A stretch of 64,000 nt of DNA from NCBI RefSeq assembly GCF_910589235.1, contig NC_060974.1, positions 4,207,503 through 4,271,502 on the forward strand, read 5' to 3'. The notes under the pieces were generated by a model. The model had not been told where the DNA came from, did not search any database, and saw only the letters and a list, made by a program, of their open reading frames with translations. Below, in pieces: positions 11,782 through 24,955 of the stretch (within the stretch, counting starts at the first letter, position 1; each line of letters begins with the position of its first letter). This DNA is from Vespa crabro (lineage: Eukaryota; Arthropoda; Insecta; Hymenoptera; Vespidae). Both the position numbers and the translations under genes were made by a program.

Positions 11782-12209
11782 GTAAGTATGCCTTTAAATT
11801 ATTCCATTAATTTTATTTTCTTCTCTCTCTCTCTCTCTTTTTCTTTCTTCCTTCTTTTTTCTTTTTCTTTTTTTTTTTTTTTTTTTTTTTTCCTTTTCTT
11901 TTCTTACCAGTAGATTTATGTTATCTTTTTGTTGCTCAGGTCTGCTTATAACTAAAACGAGACAATTCATTGGTACATGATGATGAAGAATCTTAGATGT
12001 AATGTTTAGTATTTTTAAGCACATAAATTACTTCGTCTAAATAGTAATTATTTATTGGAAAAGTCAAAATTGAACAGTATTAAATTACTCTATTTAACTA
12101 AATTTTTATTATTACTTTTTGTTGTTGTTATTGGATTTTGTTTATAATTAATGACAATTTGTTTTTATATGACGAAGAAGGATTCTTATTAATTATTTGA
12201 AAAATATTT
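11782..12209. other. Intergenic or intronic DNA with pyrimidine tract
   Basis: It holds a long CT/T tract (11818-11895) and AT-rich sequence without supported genes. It would be intron if the transcript proposed at 11456-11781 is real. Confidence 0.5.
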
Positions 12210-14290
12210 GTAAAATATTTTTCAATTAGCACAATATATTGAAATATATAAAAATTTGATAAATATTATTTATCATAACTCATGTCAAAATGAAACAGAC
12301 ATTGCCATAGATTATTTAATCCTTTGTAACTATGATTCAATTTTTACAGAAAATTTTGATTTCTTTTTTTATAATTAATATTTAATATATTATTTTATAC
12401 AATGAATAGATTAAACAAATATATATATATATATATTTAAGATTGTTTACCACATTTTTTTATTGATATTCAATTTTATACAAATGTTTATGATAAAATT
12501 AATGCCATATTGAAAATAATTTTTCAATTTATATGTAAAATTTTTAATTAAATATCTTCGTATATTATATAAATATTTTGTAAAATTTCATCGAGATCGG
12601 TTCAATAATTTCATTAATTTTTATCATAAAGAAAGTATTATTCAATTAAATTGTCATCATTTTGGCAATTGTCAAGCGAACAGTTCGAAATTTTAGAAAA
12701 TAGTAATAATAATATGTCCGAGATTTAATTATATTTGATTTAATCATATATATATATATACGTATAAATAGATTTAGAAAACGTCATAATTAGTGTAGAA
12801 TTTCAAATATAATCTTTTTAATAATTCTTTCAAACATATAAAGATATAATACTTTAATGTTACTTAACGTATATATGTATGTAAAAAAGCATTACATATT
12901 TATATATGTACAATAACATGAGAAGTAATCTTTTTATTGCATTTATTTATATCTTTATATAGAGCTATTATGACAACAAGATAGCTAAAAAAAAAAAAAA
13001 AAGAAATAATAAAAGATGAAAAAACCTAAGATCATTTTTTAAAAATTTTCAAAAAAAGTTTTTCGACTGCTTGAAATTTACATTTAAAAATGATCATTTT
13101 CTAGACAGGAGAAATCAATCACTTTTTTTTTTTTTTCTTTCTAAAATCGGAAAAGATAATCTCTTGTATTAATCTTTTATCTGTCTAATGAGCCCTTGAT
13201 CATTACAATCAAATTAGAATTACGATAAGGAAAAATGATGACGTTAACTCTCACAAATACATTTGATCAAAGGACATCGTAGCGTTACTTTTAGAAAACT
13301 TTTAGAAACTTAATTTCTAAAAGAAACTTACTTTAGGAAATTTTTTCAAAGAAACTTACGCACTGGTATCCACTCAAACAAATAGCGTAATAACATGGTC
13401 ACGTGATTACGTGATCACATGTTCATATGATTATCTGTGTCTCAATGTTTAATCATAGTGTTACTTTTAGAAAACTTCTAAAAACTTATTTTCTAAAAGA
13501 AATTTACTTTAGAAAGAAAAACTTACTTTATGAAGTTTCTTTAGAGGAAACTCATTATTAAAATCGACAATACAAGTAGCGTAGTTACGTGATCACGTGG
13601 TTACGTTGTCACGTGGTTACGTGTCACGTGCTCATATGTATATCATGTCGCCATGTTTTTAATCATAGAATTGCTTCTAGGAAAGTTTTAGAAATTTACT
13701 TTCTGAAAGAAATTTACTTTAGGAAAAAAAACTTCATTTATGAAGTTTCTTAGAAGAAACTCATAAACATATTAAAATCGACAATACAAGTAGCATAGTT
13801 ATGTGGTCATCTGGTTACGTGGTCACGGGCTCATATGTATATATATATATATATCTATGTCGCCATGTTTAATCATAGTGTTATTTTTAGGTAACTTTTA
13901 GAAACTTAGTTTCTAAAAGGAACTTACTTCATAAAGTTTCTTAGAAGAAACTTTTTTACTAGTTGGAACAAGAAATACAAGTAGCGTAGTTACTTGGTCA
14001 CATGCTCATATGTATATCTATGTCGCCATGTTTGATCATAAGCCAATAAACTTCTTAAAAAAATAAAAGATCGTCATTCAAGTATTGCAATATTGCCTAA
14101 CATGAGCTGATATTGAGGAAACATAAATATTAGTAAAAATTGTGCTAATCTAATCAAATATACATGGAGTGAGTGCAAGATCTACATATGATTTATGTTT
14201 GCTACTTTAAAAATTAAAAAAAAAAAACAATAAATAAATAAAGAATACAATGTTTGATGTAGTACTATATAATATCAATGTTTCGACTAT
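12210..14290. repeat. Tandem duplication, copy A (~2.1 kb)
   Basis: This block matches 14365-16185 segment by segment. Shared landmarks are GACATTGCCATAGATTATTT (12299/14454), GGCAATTGTCAAGCGAACAG (12664/14821), AAAAAAGCATTACATATTTA (12882/15303), TTTTTCGACTGCTTGAAA (13061/15484) and GCAAGATCTACATATGATTT (14175/16038). Copy A carries four ~165-210 bp internal repeat units where copy B has one. It has no ORF, so it looks like duplicated non-coding or satellite-like DNA rather than a coding transposon. Confidence 0.85.
13277..14045. repeat. Four-unit internal satellite with CACGTG-like sites
   Basis: Units of about 165-210 bp begin with a GTTACTTTTAG-like motif and end near TGTTTAATCATA (13446, 13655, 13866, 14031). 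Each holds a short palindrome of the form TTTTAGAAA-CTTAA-TTTCTAAAA, able to form a hairpin. The units then carry GTAGCGTAGTTACGTGATCAC-like sequence with CACGTG hexamers in units 1 and 2, later degenerating, then CTCATATGTATATC and TGTCGCCATG. One further unit lies in copy B at about 15700-15890. Confidence 0.8.
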
Positions 14291-14364
14291 ATAATAAAAT
14301 AGTTCGAAAATAATTAATACATGAACCGTAAATAACAATCGAAGTAACGATAAAACAAAATACT

Positions 14365-16185
14365 TGTAATATTTTTCAATTAACACAATATACTAAAATA
14401 TATACAAATTTGATAAATATTATTTATTATAATACTTATGTTAAAATGAAAGAGACATTGCCATAGATTATTTAATCTTTTGTAACTATGATTCAACTTC
14501 TACAGAAAATTTTGATTTCTTTTTTTATAATTAATATTTAATATATTATTTTATACAATGAATAAGGTAAACAAATATATATATATATATATATTTAATA
14601 TTGCTTACCATATTTTTTTGTTGATTTTCAACTTTACAGAAATGTTTATGATAAAATTAATGCCATATTGAAAATAATCTTTCAATTTTTATATGAAATT
14701 TTTAATTAAATATCTTCCTATATTACATAAATATTCTGTAAAATTTCATCAAGATCGGTTCAATAATTTCATTAATTTTTAACATAAAAAAAATATTTTT
14801 CAATTAAATTGTCATCATTTTGGCAATTGTCAAGCGAACAGTTCGAAATTTTAGAAAATAGTAACAATAATGTGTCCGAGATTTAATTATATTTGATTTA
14901 ATTAATTTGTTATTATTATCGAAGAACATTTAATCATATATATATATATACACGTATAAATAGATTTAGAAAACGTCATGATTAGTGTAGAATTTCAAAT
15001 ATAATCTTTTTAATAATTCTTTCAAACATATAAAGATATAAAACTTTAACGTTTTCGCTTACAATATATAATACGTATAGCGATGAAGTGGTAATAATAT
15101 TATTTAGAAAAATTAGAAATACATTCTAATCATTCAAAATATATCTATCTATAAATCTTCATTAAATCTGTCAAGTAATGTAGATTTTAAATGGTTCGAA
15201 AATAATTGACGCATAAAGAATAAATAACAATCGTAACAAAATATTATTAATAATATGTGCGAGATTACGTCACATCAGGTATATGTACGTATATATGTAT
15301 GTAAAAAAGCATTACATATTTATATATGTACAATAACATGAGAAGTGATCTTTTTATTGCATTTATTTATATCTTTATGTAGAGCTATAATGACAAAAAG
15401 ATAGCTAAAAAAAAAAAAAAAATAATAATAATAATAAAAGATGAAAAAACCTAAGATCATTTCTTAAAAATTTTCAAAAAAAGTTTTTCGACTGCTTGAA
15501 AATTACATTTAAAAATGATCATTTTTTAGACAGGAGAAATCAATCACTTTTTTTTTTTTCTTTCTAAAATCGGAAAAGATAATCTCTTGTATTAATCTTT
15601 TATCTTCCTAATGAGAGTCCTTAATTATTAAAAACAAATTAGAATTACGTTAAGAAAAAATGATGACGTTAACCCTCGCAAATACATTTGATCGAAGCAC
15701 ATCGTAGCGTTACTTTTAGGAACTTTTTTGGAACTTAATTTCTAAAAGAAACTTACTTTAGGAAATTTCTTACAAAAAACAAAAAAAAAACTTATGAACT
15801 GGTATCCACTCAAACAAGTAGCATAGTTACATGGTCACACGTGGTTACGTGATCACATGCTCATATGTATATCTATGTCGCCATGTTTAATCAGAAAGTG
15901 ATAAACTTTAAAAAAAAAAAAAAAAAATAAAAGATCGATCAAGTATTAGTATATTGCCTAAGATGATTTGATATTGAGCAAACATAAATATTAGTAAAAA
16001 TTGTACTAATCTAATCGAATATACATGTAGCGAGTGCAAGATCTACATATGATTTATATGTTTGCTACTTTAAAAATTAAAAAGAAAAAATTAAAAAAAA
16101 AAAAAGATAAAAAAAAAGATAAAAAGATAATACAATGTTCGATGTAATATTATATATTAATGTTTGGACTATATAAATATATAAT
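14365..16185. repeat. Tandem duplication, copy B (~1.8 kb)
   Basis: This is the diverged partner of 12210-14290. Compared with copy A it has extra sequence at about 14900-14935 and 15050-15290 and only one internal satellite unit. Identity between copies is high by eye (long runs without mismatch), which suggests a fairly recent duplication. Confidence 0.85.
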
Positions 16186-16573
16186 AAATGTGTGTTTAAG
16201 TGCATAACAAAAATGATTTATTTTTATATACCATTAATTCAATTTTTTCAATTATCACATGAATATAACATCAATCTTTTTAAATATATCTTTTTATAAG
16301 AAAACTTTTTAAGATTAAATAAAGATTGTTTTTTTTTTATGATCAATTAATTTCAATTCGTAAAATAATAAGAATCAAAAACAAATATATTTTATAATAA
16401 TTTGTTTATAATAATTTTTTTTTTTTATTTTATTGCCTTTCAATGTCAATTTTGATATTAATGCGACATCTAATTAATATTAAACAATAATTTTAATATC
16501 ATTTGTTATTATTTTTTATTTTGTCAGCAAGAATATACTTTTATACATACGTATATACGAATGTGTGTGTGCG

Positions 16574-16613
<40 letters not shown>

Positions 16614-16819
16614 CGTCCATACAAAATACATTCTTGTATACGAGATACGTCAATAAATGTGTATTTGTCGGTATAAAAATTAATTAATATATAAAATATA
16701 GCGATAATACGACAATAGAAAGCCATCGAGAGATGCGAAAAAAAAATATATAGAATAAAAAAAAAAAAATAATAAAATGAAGTATTGACCGAGAAAATGA
16801 ACGTAAATGTCAGTCTCCC
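16186..16819. other. Intergenic DNA downstream of the first protease homologue
   Basis: AT-rich, with a GT microsatellite at 16561-16610. On the minus strand it includes the 3' UTR of the gene ending at 16820. No gene is seen. Confidence 0.6.
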
Positions 16820-19412
16820 TTAAGGTTTATATTGGTAAATGGTATTATCTAAATTGTAATAAACAATTTGTTCGTCAATCCAATGCCGAAATTCAGCGAC
16901 ATTAGCATAAACACCTGGAGTACCATCTTCACCACAACCAATACCCCATGCAACTATACCAGCTTGAGCATATCGATTAGGATCCTCTTTTAATGGACAG
17001 ACCAAAGGACTTCCGCCATCACCCTATAATAATAATAATAATAATAATTTTTTTTATTAGATCAAATTATCAAATATTAAGAGAATAATAACAAAAATAA
17101 AATACCTTGCACGTGTCTTTTCCTTTTTCACCACCAGCACAAATGAATGTTTTATCCAAGACGAAATATTTTCCTAATCTTGTCTGACGTAAAGTATTTT
17201 GACAATTATCATGAGGCACGATTGGAAGTTCTACCCTTTTCAAGATAACCTGATAATGACCTTCCTTGCCTATAATTAATGAATGAAGAACAACGATTAC
17301 AAAAAGGAAAAAAAAAAAAAAAGAAAAGAGAGAATGAAAGATCACAATGGCCGATTAATAATGATATTGTAAAGATTTTATTTCTTTACCAAAGATATCC
17401 TTGCCCCAACCACTGGCGAAACATCGGCTTCCATCAAATACAGCACCTTGATCGGGAAGACAAACGACATCAACGTTCTCAGCTAATTCGACTGGTTCAG
17501 AAAGGATCAATATGGCAGTGTCATTGTAAAGAGCACCAGAATGGAATTTCTCATGTACTACTATAGCTTCTATATTACGATCTTGATGAGCGTAAATTTC
17601 ATTTTTCGTTTGTGTATCCCATTCTCCTGCACGTACTATAAGCTCTGAAGGTTTCTTTCTATTAAAATATAAAAAAAAAAAATATATATATATATATATA
17701 ACAAGAATTTAATAAATAACGATAAAGAATTTACGATGAAATAATATAATATTATAGGAATTGTAGATGATTGGGAATAGGAAAATCATTTTCCTATGAT
17801 CGATCGATCGATCAATTATTTACCCATTAACACAATGTGCAGCTGTCAGGACAGCTCTTGTATGAATGAGAGCACCTCCACATTGATAAACGTTCAATTT
17901 TTGTCCATCACTGCCAATAGTTTCTTTTTTAATTATGGCTACCATCCATGGGAATTCTCCAAATTGGGCTTCGTTATCGGTTGCTCCGGTAATTCTGAAA
18001 CCAACACCATTGGGATGTCTCTGACCACAACCCTTTCTTATTGTTGGCGGTGGTGTAATTGGAATGTCTTGCTTTCCTACAACATCAGGTGCCTTACAAC
18101 AAACGTCCAAATAATTATCACACGGTCCAGAAACTCTATGAGAAGAAAAAACAAAATAACAATAAAAATTAAATAAAAAAATGGAAGATAAAATGATCTG
18201 TTATATGTAATTGTTTCATAATTGTTAAAGTATCATTATGTACTATATTAAACGAAGTTAATTGCGTCCAAAACAGTCTCATGTAAGTTTATATGAATAA
18301 AAATAATATTTCCAAATGTTTACATGCAATATGATATTAAACGAATGATACGATTTATAAAATAGATTTGGTATATAATTTTTGTTCCTGAAATTATCTA
18401 AAGAAAAAGAAAAAAAAAAAATCCATTCATTTAATTCGTTTCTATATAAATTATAATAATTTCTTTTAAATAAAAATAATACGAAGCTTCGATGCAAAAT
18501 CTTTTCTCTGGTTCGAAATTGGTTCGCAAAAAAAAAAAAGAAAAAAAGATAAACAAAAAATTATCCTTGAATTTTTTTTTTTTTTTTTTTTTTTATGACA
18601 ACAACGAACATAAAATCTTGAAAATAATTTTCCTATTATAAAAAAATTTCGTATACTTCGAAATATTTTCGATTATTGTTAAAAATAAAAAATTAAAAAT
18701 AAAATAATAAAAGAAGAAAAAAAAATCATGCAAGACGAACAGATAAATAGATGTTCAAAAATACGTAGGACAAAATATTAAATCAATAATACAAACCAAT
18801 TATTACCTACTATAAAAAGATCAAAATCATGCAAATTCCTTTCCAATTGAACAAATCAAAAAAAAGCATGGCCGGATAAAGAATCTTCCCTTGGATAACA
18901 AAAAAATTCGTGCAATGAAATAGGAAAGAAACAAAAAGAGAGAGAGAGAGAGAGAGACAAAAAGAAATAGGGACAAAACAAAATATATAACAATAATAAA
19001 TCGAATTTGACGATAAATAGAGACTTTTTTGGAAACGCACTCACCCCGCAACTTTAATATCTTTATCATCAAAAGCGGACCTGATATCAATGATGCCAAC
19101 TCCGTCGTTTAAGATAGTACCATTTCTACATTGATAATAAGGTACGCATTCACAATCGTCCGGTTTATTAGATGATTTATTATCTGTACCAAGAATCGTC
19201 CTTTGTGTGGTAGAAATATCTCTATTTTTTAAAGCATTTTCTATAAGAGAATTTAAGCTTCCATCATTCGACGATGATGGTTGTTGAGTCGTTGATGATG
19301 GTGGTCTACCGAAAACATTACTAATCAAATTATCTAGATTCTTATTGTCTTGTGGTAAAGGTACGGCTAAACAAAGTGCAATACAACCCAAATATGGTAC
19401 CAATGTCTTCAT
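16820..19412 (-). CDS. CLIP-domain serine protease homologue 1 (PPAF-2-like)
   Basis: Five exons on the minus strand: 19045-19412, 17824-18135, 17390-17658, 17106-17269 and 16820-17023 (1317 nt, 438 aa; all joins GT-AG and in frame). Residues 1-16 or so are a signal peptide (MKTLVPYLGCIALCLAVPLP). A Ser/Thr/Gln-rich linker follows, then a CLIP domain split over exons 1-2 (CECVPYYQC ... CDNYLDVCC). A trypsin-like domain follows, with His at about 223 (TAAHC) and Asp at about 273 (NDTAIL), but the serine motif reads G-D-G-G-S-P, so the catalytic Ser (about 374) is Gly. It is therefore predicted to be secreted and non-proteolytic. The family (CLIP-A homologues such as PPAF-II and Manduca SPHs) acts as a cofactor in prophenoloxidase activation in haemolymph; that role is inferred here. 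A TTTTAG acceptor directly before the ATG implies a 5' UTR exon upstream. Confidence 0.93.
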
Positions 19413-19814
19413 CTAAAAGAAAAGATAAAATAAAGAAAATAAAATAAAAAAACACATATGATATCGTAAAACATCGTACATATAAATCTATTATTTAGCA
19501 ATTCAAAGGCAAAAAAAATTATTAATCATTATGATAATGAACGATCTTTATCGGATATACAATTATTTTTTTCTTTTTCTTTTTTTCTTTTTTTTTTTCT
19601 TTTGCCTTTTCTTCTTCTTCTATTTTTCATAAATCTCTCAGCGCGTATAAGCGAAGCGTTAAAATCGTAGCGTTAATAATTTTGTTTATTCGTTCTTATC
19701 GATTCTAATTAATCATTCATAAAGGCAGATACAAGAACGAATTTATGTTAAATAGATATTAAATTCTATAAGATTATCTATTACAAAATTTCCAAGAATG
19801 TTATATCAAAGCTG

Positions 19815-19865
<51 letters not shown>

Positions 19866-19909
19866 CATCTAAAGAGAGATATTTTAATAAAATCTTAATA
19901 TTACTTTAC

Positions 19910-19940
<31 letters not shown>

Positions 19941-20708
19941 GTGTGTGTGTTTGTGTATGCGCGTTTAATTATATCTGTCTAATAATCATCGTTTACACGT
20001 AACATTATACTTATGTAAATGACTTTTTTTTAACGATAATCATCAAGAATTTAAAATTCAATTCTGAAGGAAAGGAAAAGAAAAATAATCAAAGAAGGAT
20101 TCTCTAAATGATTATCATAGATCAACTCGATATACAGTATATCGTTTATGGCAAAAAAAAATAATTACGCAAACGTTTAATATTACTATTCGATTGGTAA
20201 AGCTGTTGATGATTATTGAGAGAAAGAGAGAGAGGTTGCCTTCTGGCATTGACCTTTCTCAAGGATAACCAACACAGACTGAAAAATACGTTAGTTAATT
20301 CCAGCGATTCTCACCTTGTTATTATATCGTGACAATGTGAAATAATTCAAAAATAAAGGGGAAAAAAAAAAAAAGAAAAAGTAAAATCAACGTCAAATAA
20401 CAATTAAGATACGATAGGTTGGACTATCAATTCTAGAGTAATAAAGGTTATCGGTATTAATAAATTGGAAAAACCTATTTCTTCATGCAATTCTTATCTC
20501 AAAATAGAAAATACATTGATAATTCTAAATTATAAGATAAAGTTTAAATATTTTGATGAAAGTAAAAGAAAAAAGAAATAAGAATATGACCAAGATAAAT
20601 CAAATATTTTATATTAAATTATCGATACATACGACGTGTATGATAAATATTGACGTATATATTTCTTTTAAACGAATAGTTGACATATATGTATATATAT
20701 ATATATAG

Positions 20709-20739
<31 letters not shown>

Positions 20740-20956
20740 CTAAGTCAATATTGATTTTTAATATAACAATTGCAAAAGAAAATTTTGCAGATCGTCAAGG
20801 ATTTATCCAAAGAAAAGAATTGATTTGATTTCTAAAACTAGGACTTAGATTTAAAATAAAAAATATAATAGAAGTAAATTAATTCCGCATTCAAGAGTTC
20901 GAAAGATCGACGATAAAAATAGATTCGAGAATAATTATTGACACGTACATACGTAC

Positions 20957-21012
<56 letters not shown>

Positions 21013-21137
21013 TTATATGAAAATAAACATTTCTTTTATCTTTTAATCGAACGGCGAACTTTCAAACAAAAATAAAAAAAAAAAAGGAACTATTTTACGT
21101 TAATAAAACTATAATAAAGATAAGGAAAATTCACTTA

Positions 21138-21380
21138 CAATGAAAAGTTTTGTTCCTTTGTTTACGGGAAACGAAACAAAAACAAAAATAGAACGAACGA
21201 ACGAACAATTAAAAAAAAAAAAAAAAAGAGAGAGAGAGAGAGACAGAAAAAGAAAAAACGATGTATAGACACAATATAATAATCACAATGACCCTGAGTT
21301 ATGGAAACGTTCCGTTTCGTTCGTGGATCTTGCGTATGTAATCCACGTTGGTATTCCGCGTCACTGTGTTCTGTGCCTTA
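21138..21380 (-). other. Possible 5' UTR exon of protease homologue 1
   Basis: On the minus strand this ends at a consensus donor (GTAAGTGA) at 21137, which would splice to the acceptor immediately before the start codon at 19412. The 5' edge is a guess; an ACACAGTGACG initiator-like motif lies near 21360-21372. Only the splice signals support it. Confidence 0.3.
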
Positions 21381-21867
21381 ACTTCTAGATTTTCTACTCT
21401 CTCTCTCTCTGGTTATATGAGAGAAGTCTACTTGGTCTCCCTCTCCCCATCTCACCCCACTCCTTTACCACCACCACCACCACTACTACTACGACCCATC
21501 ATCATCATCATCTTATAAATGCAGAGAACTTTGGTATCTCTTCAGATGGCGTCTCTTACGTATATCGTTCAACGAAATCATATATATATATATACATAGA
21601 ATTATAAAACTAATATGTCTACTCTGTTTCTCTCATTTTCTCGAATCGTCTTGGCATTCCCCACATTACAAAAGTTCTTACGATACGATCCTATTACACA
21701 TTACACGGAATCGTTTCTTTCGAGTAATTTTTTTATTAATCGAAAAAAAAAAAAAAAAAAAAAAAAAAAGAAAACTTCGTTCGAACGGAAATAAATTATT
21801 ACGGAGGAGAGGGGGAAAGGAAAAAAGAAAAAGGAAAAATTCAAAAGAACATTTAAAATATGTCCTT

Positions 21868-21917
<50 letters not shown>

Positions 21918-22769
21918 ATTTGTACGTATTATAAGAATAAAAAGTTTCATATATTTGTGAAAAATAATTGTAATTTAATTTGTAACTTCAATATTATTAT
22001 TTCAAAATTATGTAAGATACAATTTGGCATTTCGCACGGCAAATGTAAAAATATTTTTCATCGATACTTAAACGAGGGGAATTGATGATGAACGAGGAAA
22101 AAACTTGTACCGATTTCGCATGACGTGAGTATGATTACGTCATCGGATTTATAAATCCGATGAATGGAATTACCATTGATCTTTTCTTTTTTTGGTGTTA
22201 AGGTCAAACTTTGAAATTGCCATTTTTATCCTTCGACAAAATATCTTGTATTCTATGAAATATCTTTAACCTTAACTTTTTCTTTGTTTTTTTTTTTCTT
22301 TGTGTTTTTTTTCTTTGTTTTCTTTTTCTTTTTTTTTTTCTTTTTCATTATACTACTTTCATCGATATTTCATCGAATTATGGCGTATGAGTCGATAAAT
22401 GAAATTTAATAAATTTATTTAATCGCAAAAATGGAAGATCAAAATTTTCCTTATAAACGTCTGACGATTCATCGATTAAATTTTGTTCTTTTCCTTGTTT
22501 TCCTTTTATCTATTTATTTATTTATTTATTTATTCAAATATTTCTTTTCTTTCATACACGTTTGAAATTGTAATCATCTAAAACGCGATGCTTTTTACGA
22601 TCGTTTATAAAGAACGCGTTATCGTGATTACACAGTTTTATTAAACTTAAAGGTGTCATAATGTCGATGAAATATCGAGGAAAAAAAAATATAATTGACT
22701 GTAGATACATGTTCGTTTCGTATTGATATTCTCTACAATTTTTTTTTAAGCTCAGAATATTGATATTTG

Positions 22770-22820
<51 letters not shown>

Positions 22821-23018
22821 TTCTAACAACTCGACAAAAGCATTCCCTATGAAATATCTGCGATAAATATTATATTACAATTTATCTCTCCAAATCTAAA
22901 TAATTTTTTATTCGAAACATTTATTTATAAAATCAATTCATTCGTATAATTTAAAGTTAGACACTCGGTATATGTAATATTAAAGATAAAATGATTATAT
23001 AATAATATATATGCATAT

Positions 23019-23084
<66 letters not shown>

Positions 23085-23350
23085 AATTTTATTAATATGT
23101 ATAAAAAATTTATATTGTTTTGTCAAGAAAGTAATTTCGATTTTTTAGTATGAAATAAAACTCAATTTTTTTTTTTTTTGTTTTTATACAAAAAATGAAC
23201 TTTAATCAGTCAAATATCTTCCATTCTGTTCTGATGATTTTGCAATCTTTCTAATAACTTCATGATTTTACGCTCATAGAACTTCTGGTTCTTATCAGCA
23301 AAGAAAAAATTCGAAATAAATGATAATGCAATGATGGTGCAAGGTCGAGG

Positions 23351-23445
23351 CTATATAAGGGATGCGATATTATTTCATTAACCATATTTTATCATTGTTA
23401 CTATTATTATTATTAATTATATCTTAATATAAAACATTTTAAAAG
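23351..23445 (+). promoter_or_regulatory. TATA promoter with short first exon, + strand
   Basis: CTATATAAGG at 23351-23360 is a canonical TATA box, so transcription would start near 23380. About 65 bp further on is a consensus donor AAAAG/GTGAGT (exon end 23445). The first exon has no useful ORF. A weak acceptor (TTTTACAG ending 23796) is followed only by tiny ORFs. The product is unknown and may be non-coding. Confidence 0.4.
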
Positions 23446-23477
23446 GTGAGTTTCTAAAAATATTTAATAAAACAATA

Positions 23478-23524
<47 letters not shown>

Positions 23525-24400
23525 AATCTGTGTTAATAATATTATTAGTTAACAATACTATCGTAATTAATCTAATTTTCTATATAAAAGATATACATTC
23601 GATCTTGATATATAGAAAACGGGTCACGAAAATAATAAAACATCGCATGCGAGTTAATAGTCATTAATGATGACTCTTGTTTGTTGATTCGATCGTTGAC
23701 CACGGATAACGATATTATTTCGAGCAACAGTATTATTTTGTAGATGTTGCAATTCCCTATGTTTTATATAGGGTTATCTGATCATACGTTTTACAGACCA
23801 CATCGAGTTCGTCAAATGAAAAATGAACACAATTAAATAGGTGATCTTTTATCAAGGAGAAAAATGAAAATCAAAGAAAAGGAATAATAAAGAAATCTTA
23901 AAATTCCAAGAAACTATTAAAAAGAAAAAAAAAAAAAAAGAAAGAAAAAGAAAAAAAAATTATGATAATAATAATAATAACTATCTGAATCGTTTGTAAA
24001 AATATAAATATATGTCTTAAGAAAAAAATGTAATAATTCATTTTATCGTGAAAATAAAAAATAATAACAATTATTTTTACGTATTGTTTATAAAATTATA
24101 AAGATATGTTAACGAAAAATCTATATACATATATAGATTTTTTTTTTTCTTTTTTCTTTTATCATAAAAGTAAAATTGTAAAAATAAAATCAAAGAAAGA
24201 AGAGGAAATGAACGAAAGGGAATAAAATAAGAAACTTAAAGATACTACGAAACGATATAAAAAAAAGAAAATAATAATAATAATCAAATATCGTATAACA
24301 AGTGACTTGAAAAAAAATACCACGTACAAAACGTGAAGAAGTATGACGTTTGATTGTTTTCAAGGAAAACAGTAAATATATATATCCCAATAAAAAAAAA

Positions 24401-24439
<39 letters not shown>

Positions 24440-24662
24440 CACATACACATACACTTCTTTTATCTTTTACCTTTAATCTTAAAAAGGAACAAAAATCTTA
24501 AGATTCTACGAAAAGATACTTTAAAAAGAACAAAAACAGACGGATTAAAATAATTACACGTCGTAATCATGTGTAATTAAAAAAAAAAATATACATCGAC
24601 GGTTATAAATATATTTTAATAAATAAAAAGGAAATAAGATATATTTGCGTCTATTGTCTTAA

Positions 24663-24703
<41 letters not shown>

Positions 24704-24823
24704 AATAAATAAATAAACAAACAATTAAACAACAATAAAAATGAAAGATGTCTTAAGATTGGACATTGCAAAAATGCAAAAAAAAAAGAGAAAAAAAAAA
24801 GAAATAAATAAATGAGAGAGAAC

Positions 24824-24831
24824 AAAAAAAA
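24824..24831 (-). terminator. Likely Pol III terminator of tRNA-His
   Basis: This is the first run of four or more T on the minus strand after the tRNA (eight T). The distance of about 53 bp is longer than typical, so a trailer that needs processing is expected. Confidence 0.4.
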
Positions 24832-24883
24832 TCCTTCCACCGTGACAATGTGTTTTTTCTTTGTAAACACAAACAACACACAT

Positions 24884-24955
24884 TGCCGTGACCAGGATTC
24901 GAACCTGGGTTACTACGGCCACAACGTAGGGTCCTAACCACTAGACGATCACGGC
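24884..24955 (-). tRNA. tRNA-His(GUG): tRNA-His (anticodon GUG)
   Basis: The minus strand folds as a complete cloverleaf. The 7-bp acceptor stem pairs GCCGTGA with TCACGGC, the anticodon stem pairs CTACG with CGTAG, and the loop TTGTGGC holds GTG at 24920-24922. The T arm contains GGTTCGAATCC (B box) and the D arm TAGTGGTTAGG (A box). The discriminator base is A, as usual for eukaryotic tRNA-His. There is no intron, and CCA is not encoded. The nearest minus-strand T run (8 T, 24824-24831) is about 53 bp downstream and would serve as the Pol III terminator. Confidence 0.97.

Larger units (their letters stand above)
19413..24883. other. Upstream region of protease homologue 1; no coding exon seen
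   Basis: Mostly simple sequence: ATT repeat 19816-19865, TA runs 20968-21010, 21870-21914 and 23480-23521, CAT/ATT repeat 23018-23081, poly-A 22774-22815 and 24666-24701. A minus-strand donor (CATT/GTAAGTG, intron side at about 21137) may close a 5' UTR exon of protease homologue 1. A CACCAC/CATCAT tract lies at 21469-21512. A + strand promoter-like site is listed separately. Confidence 0.5.
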
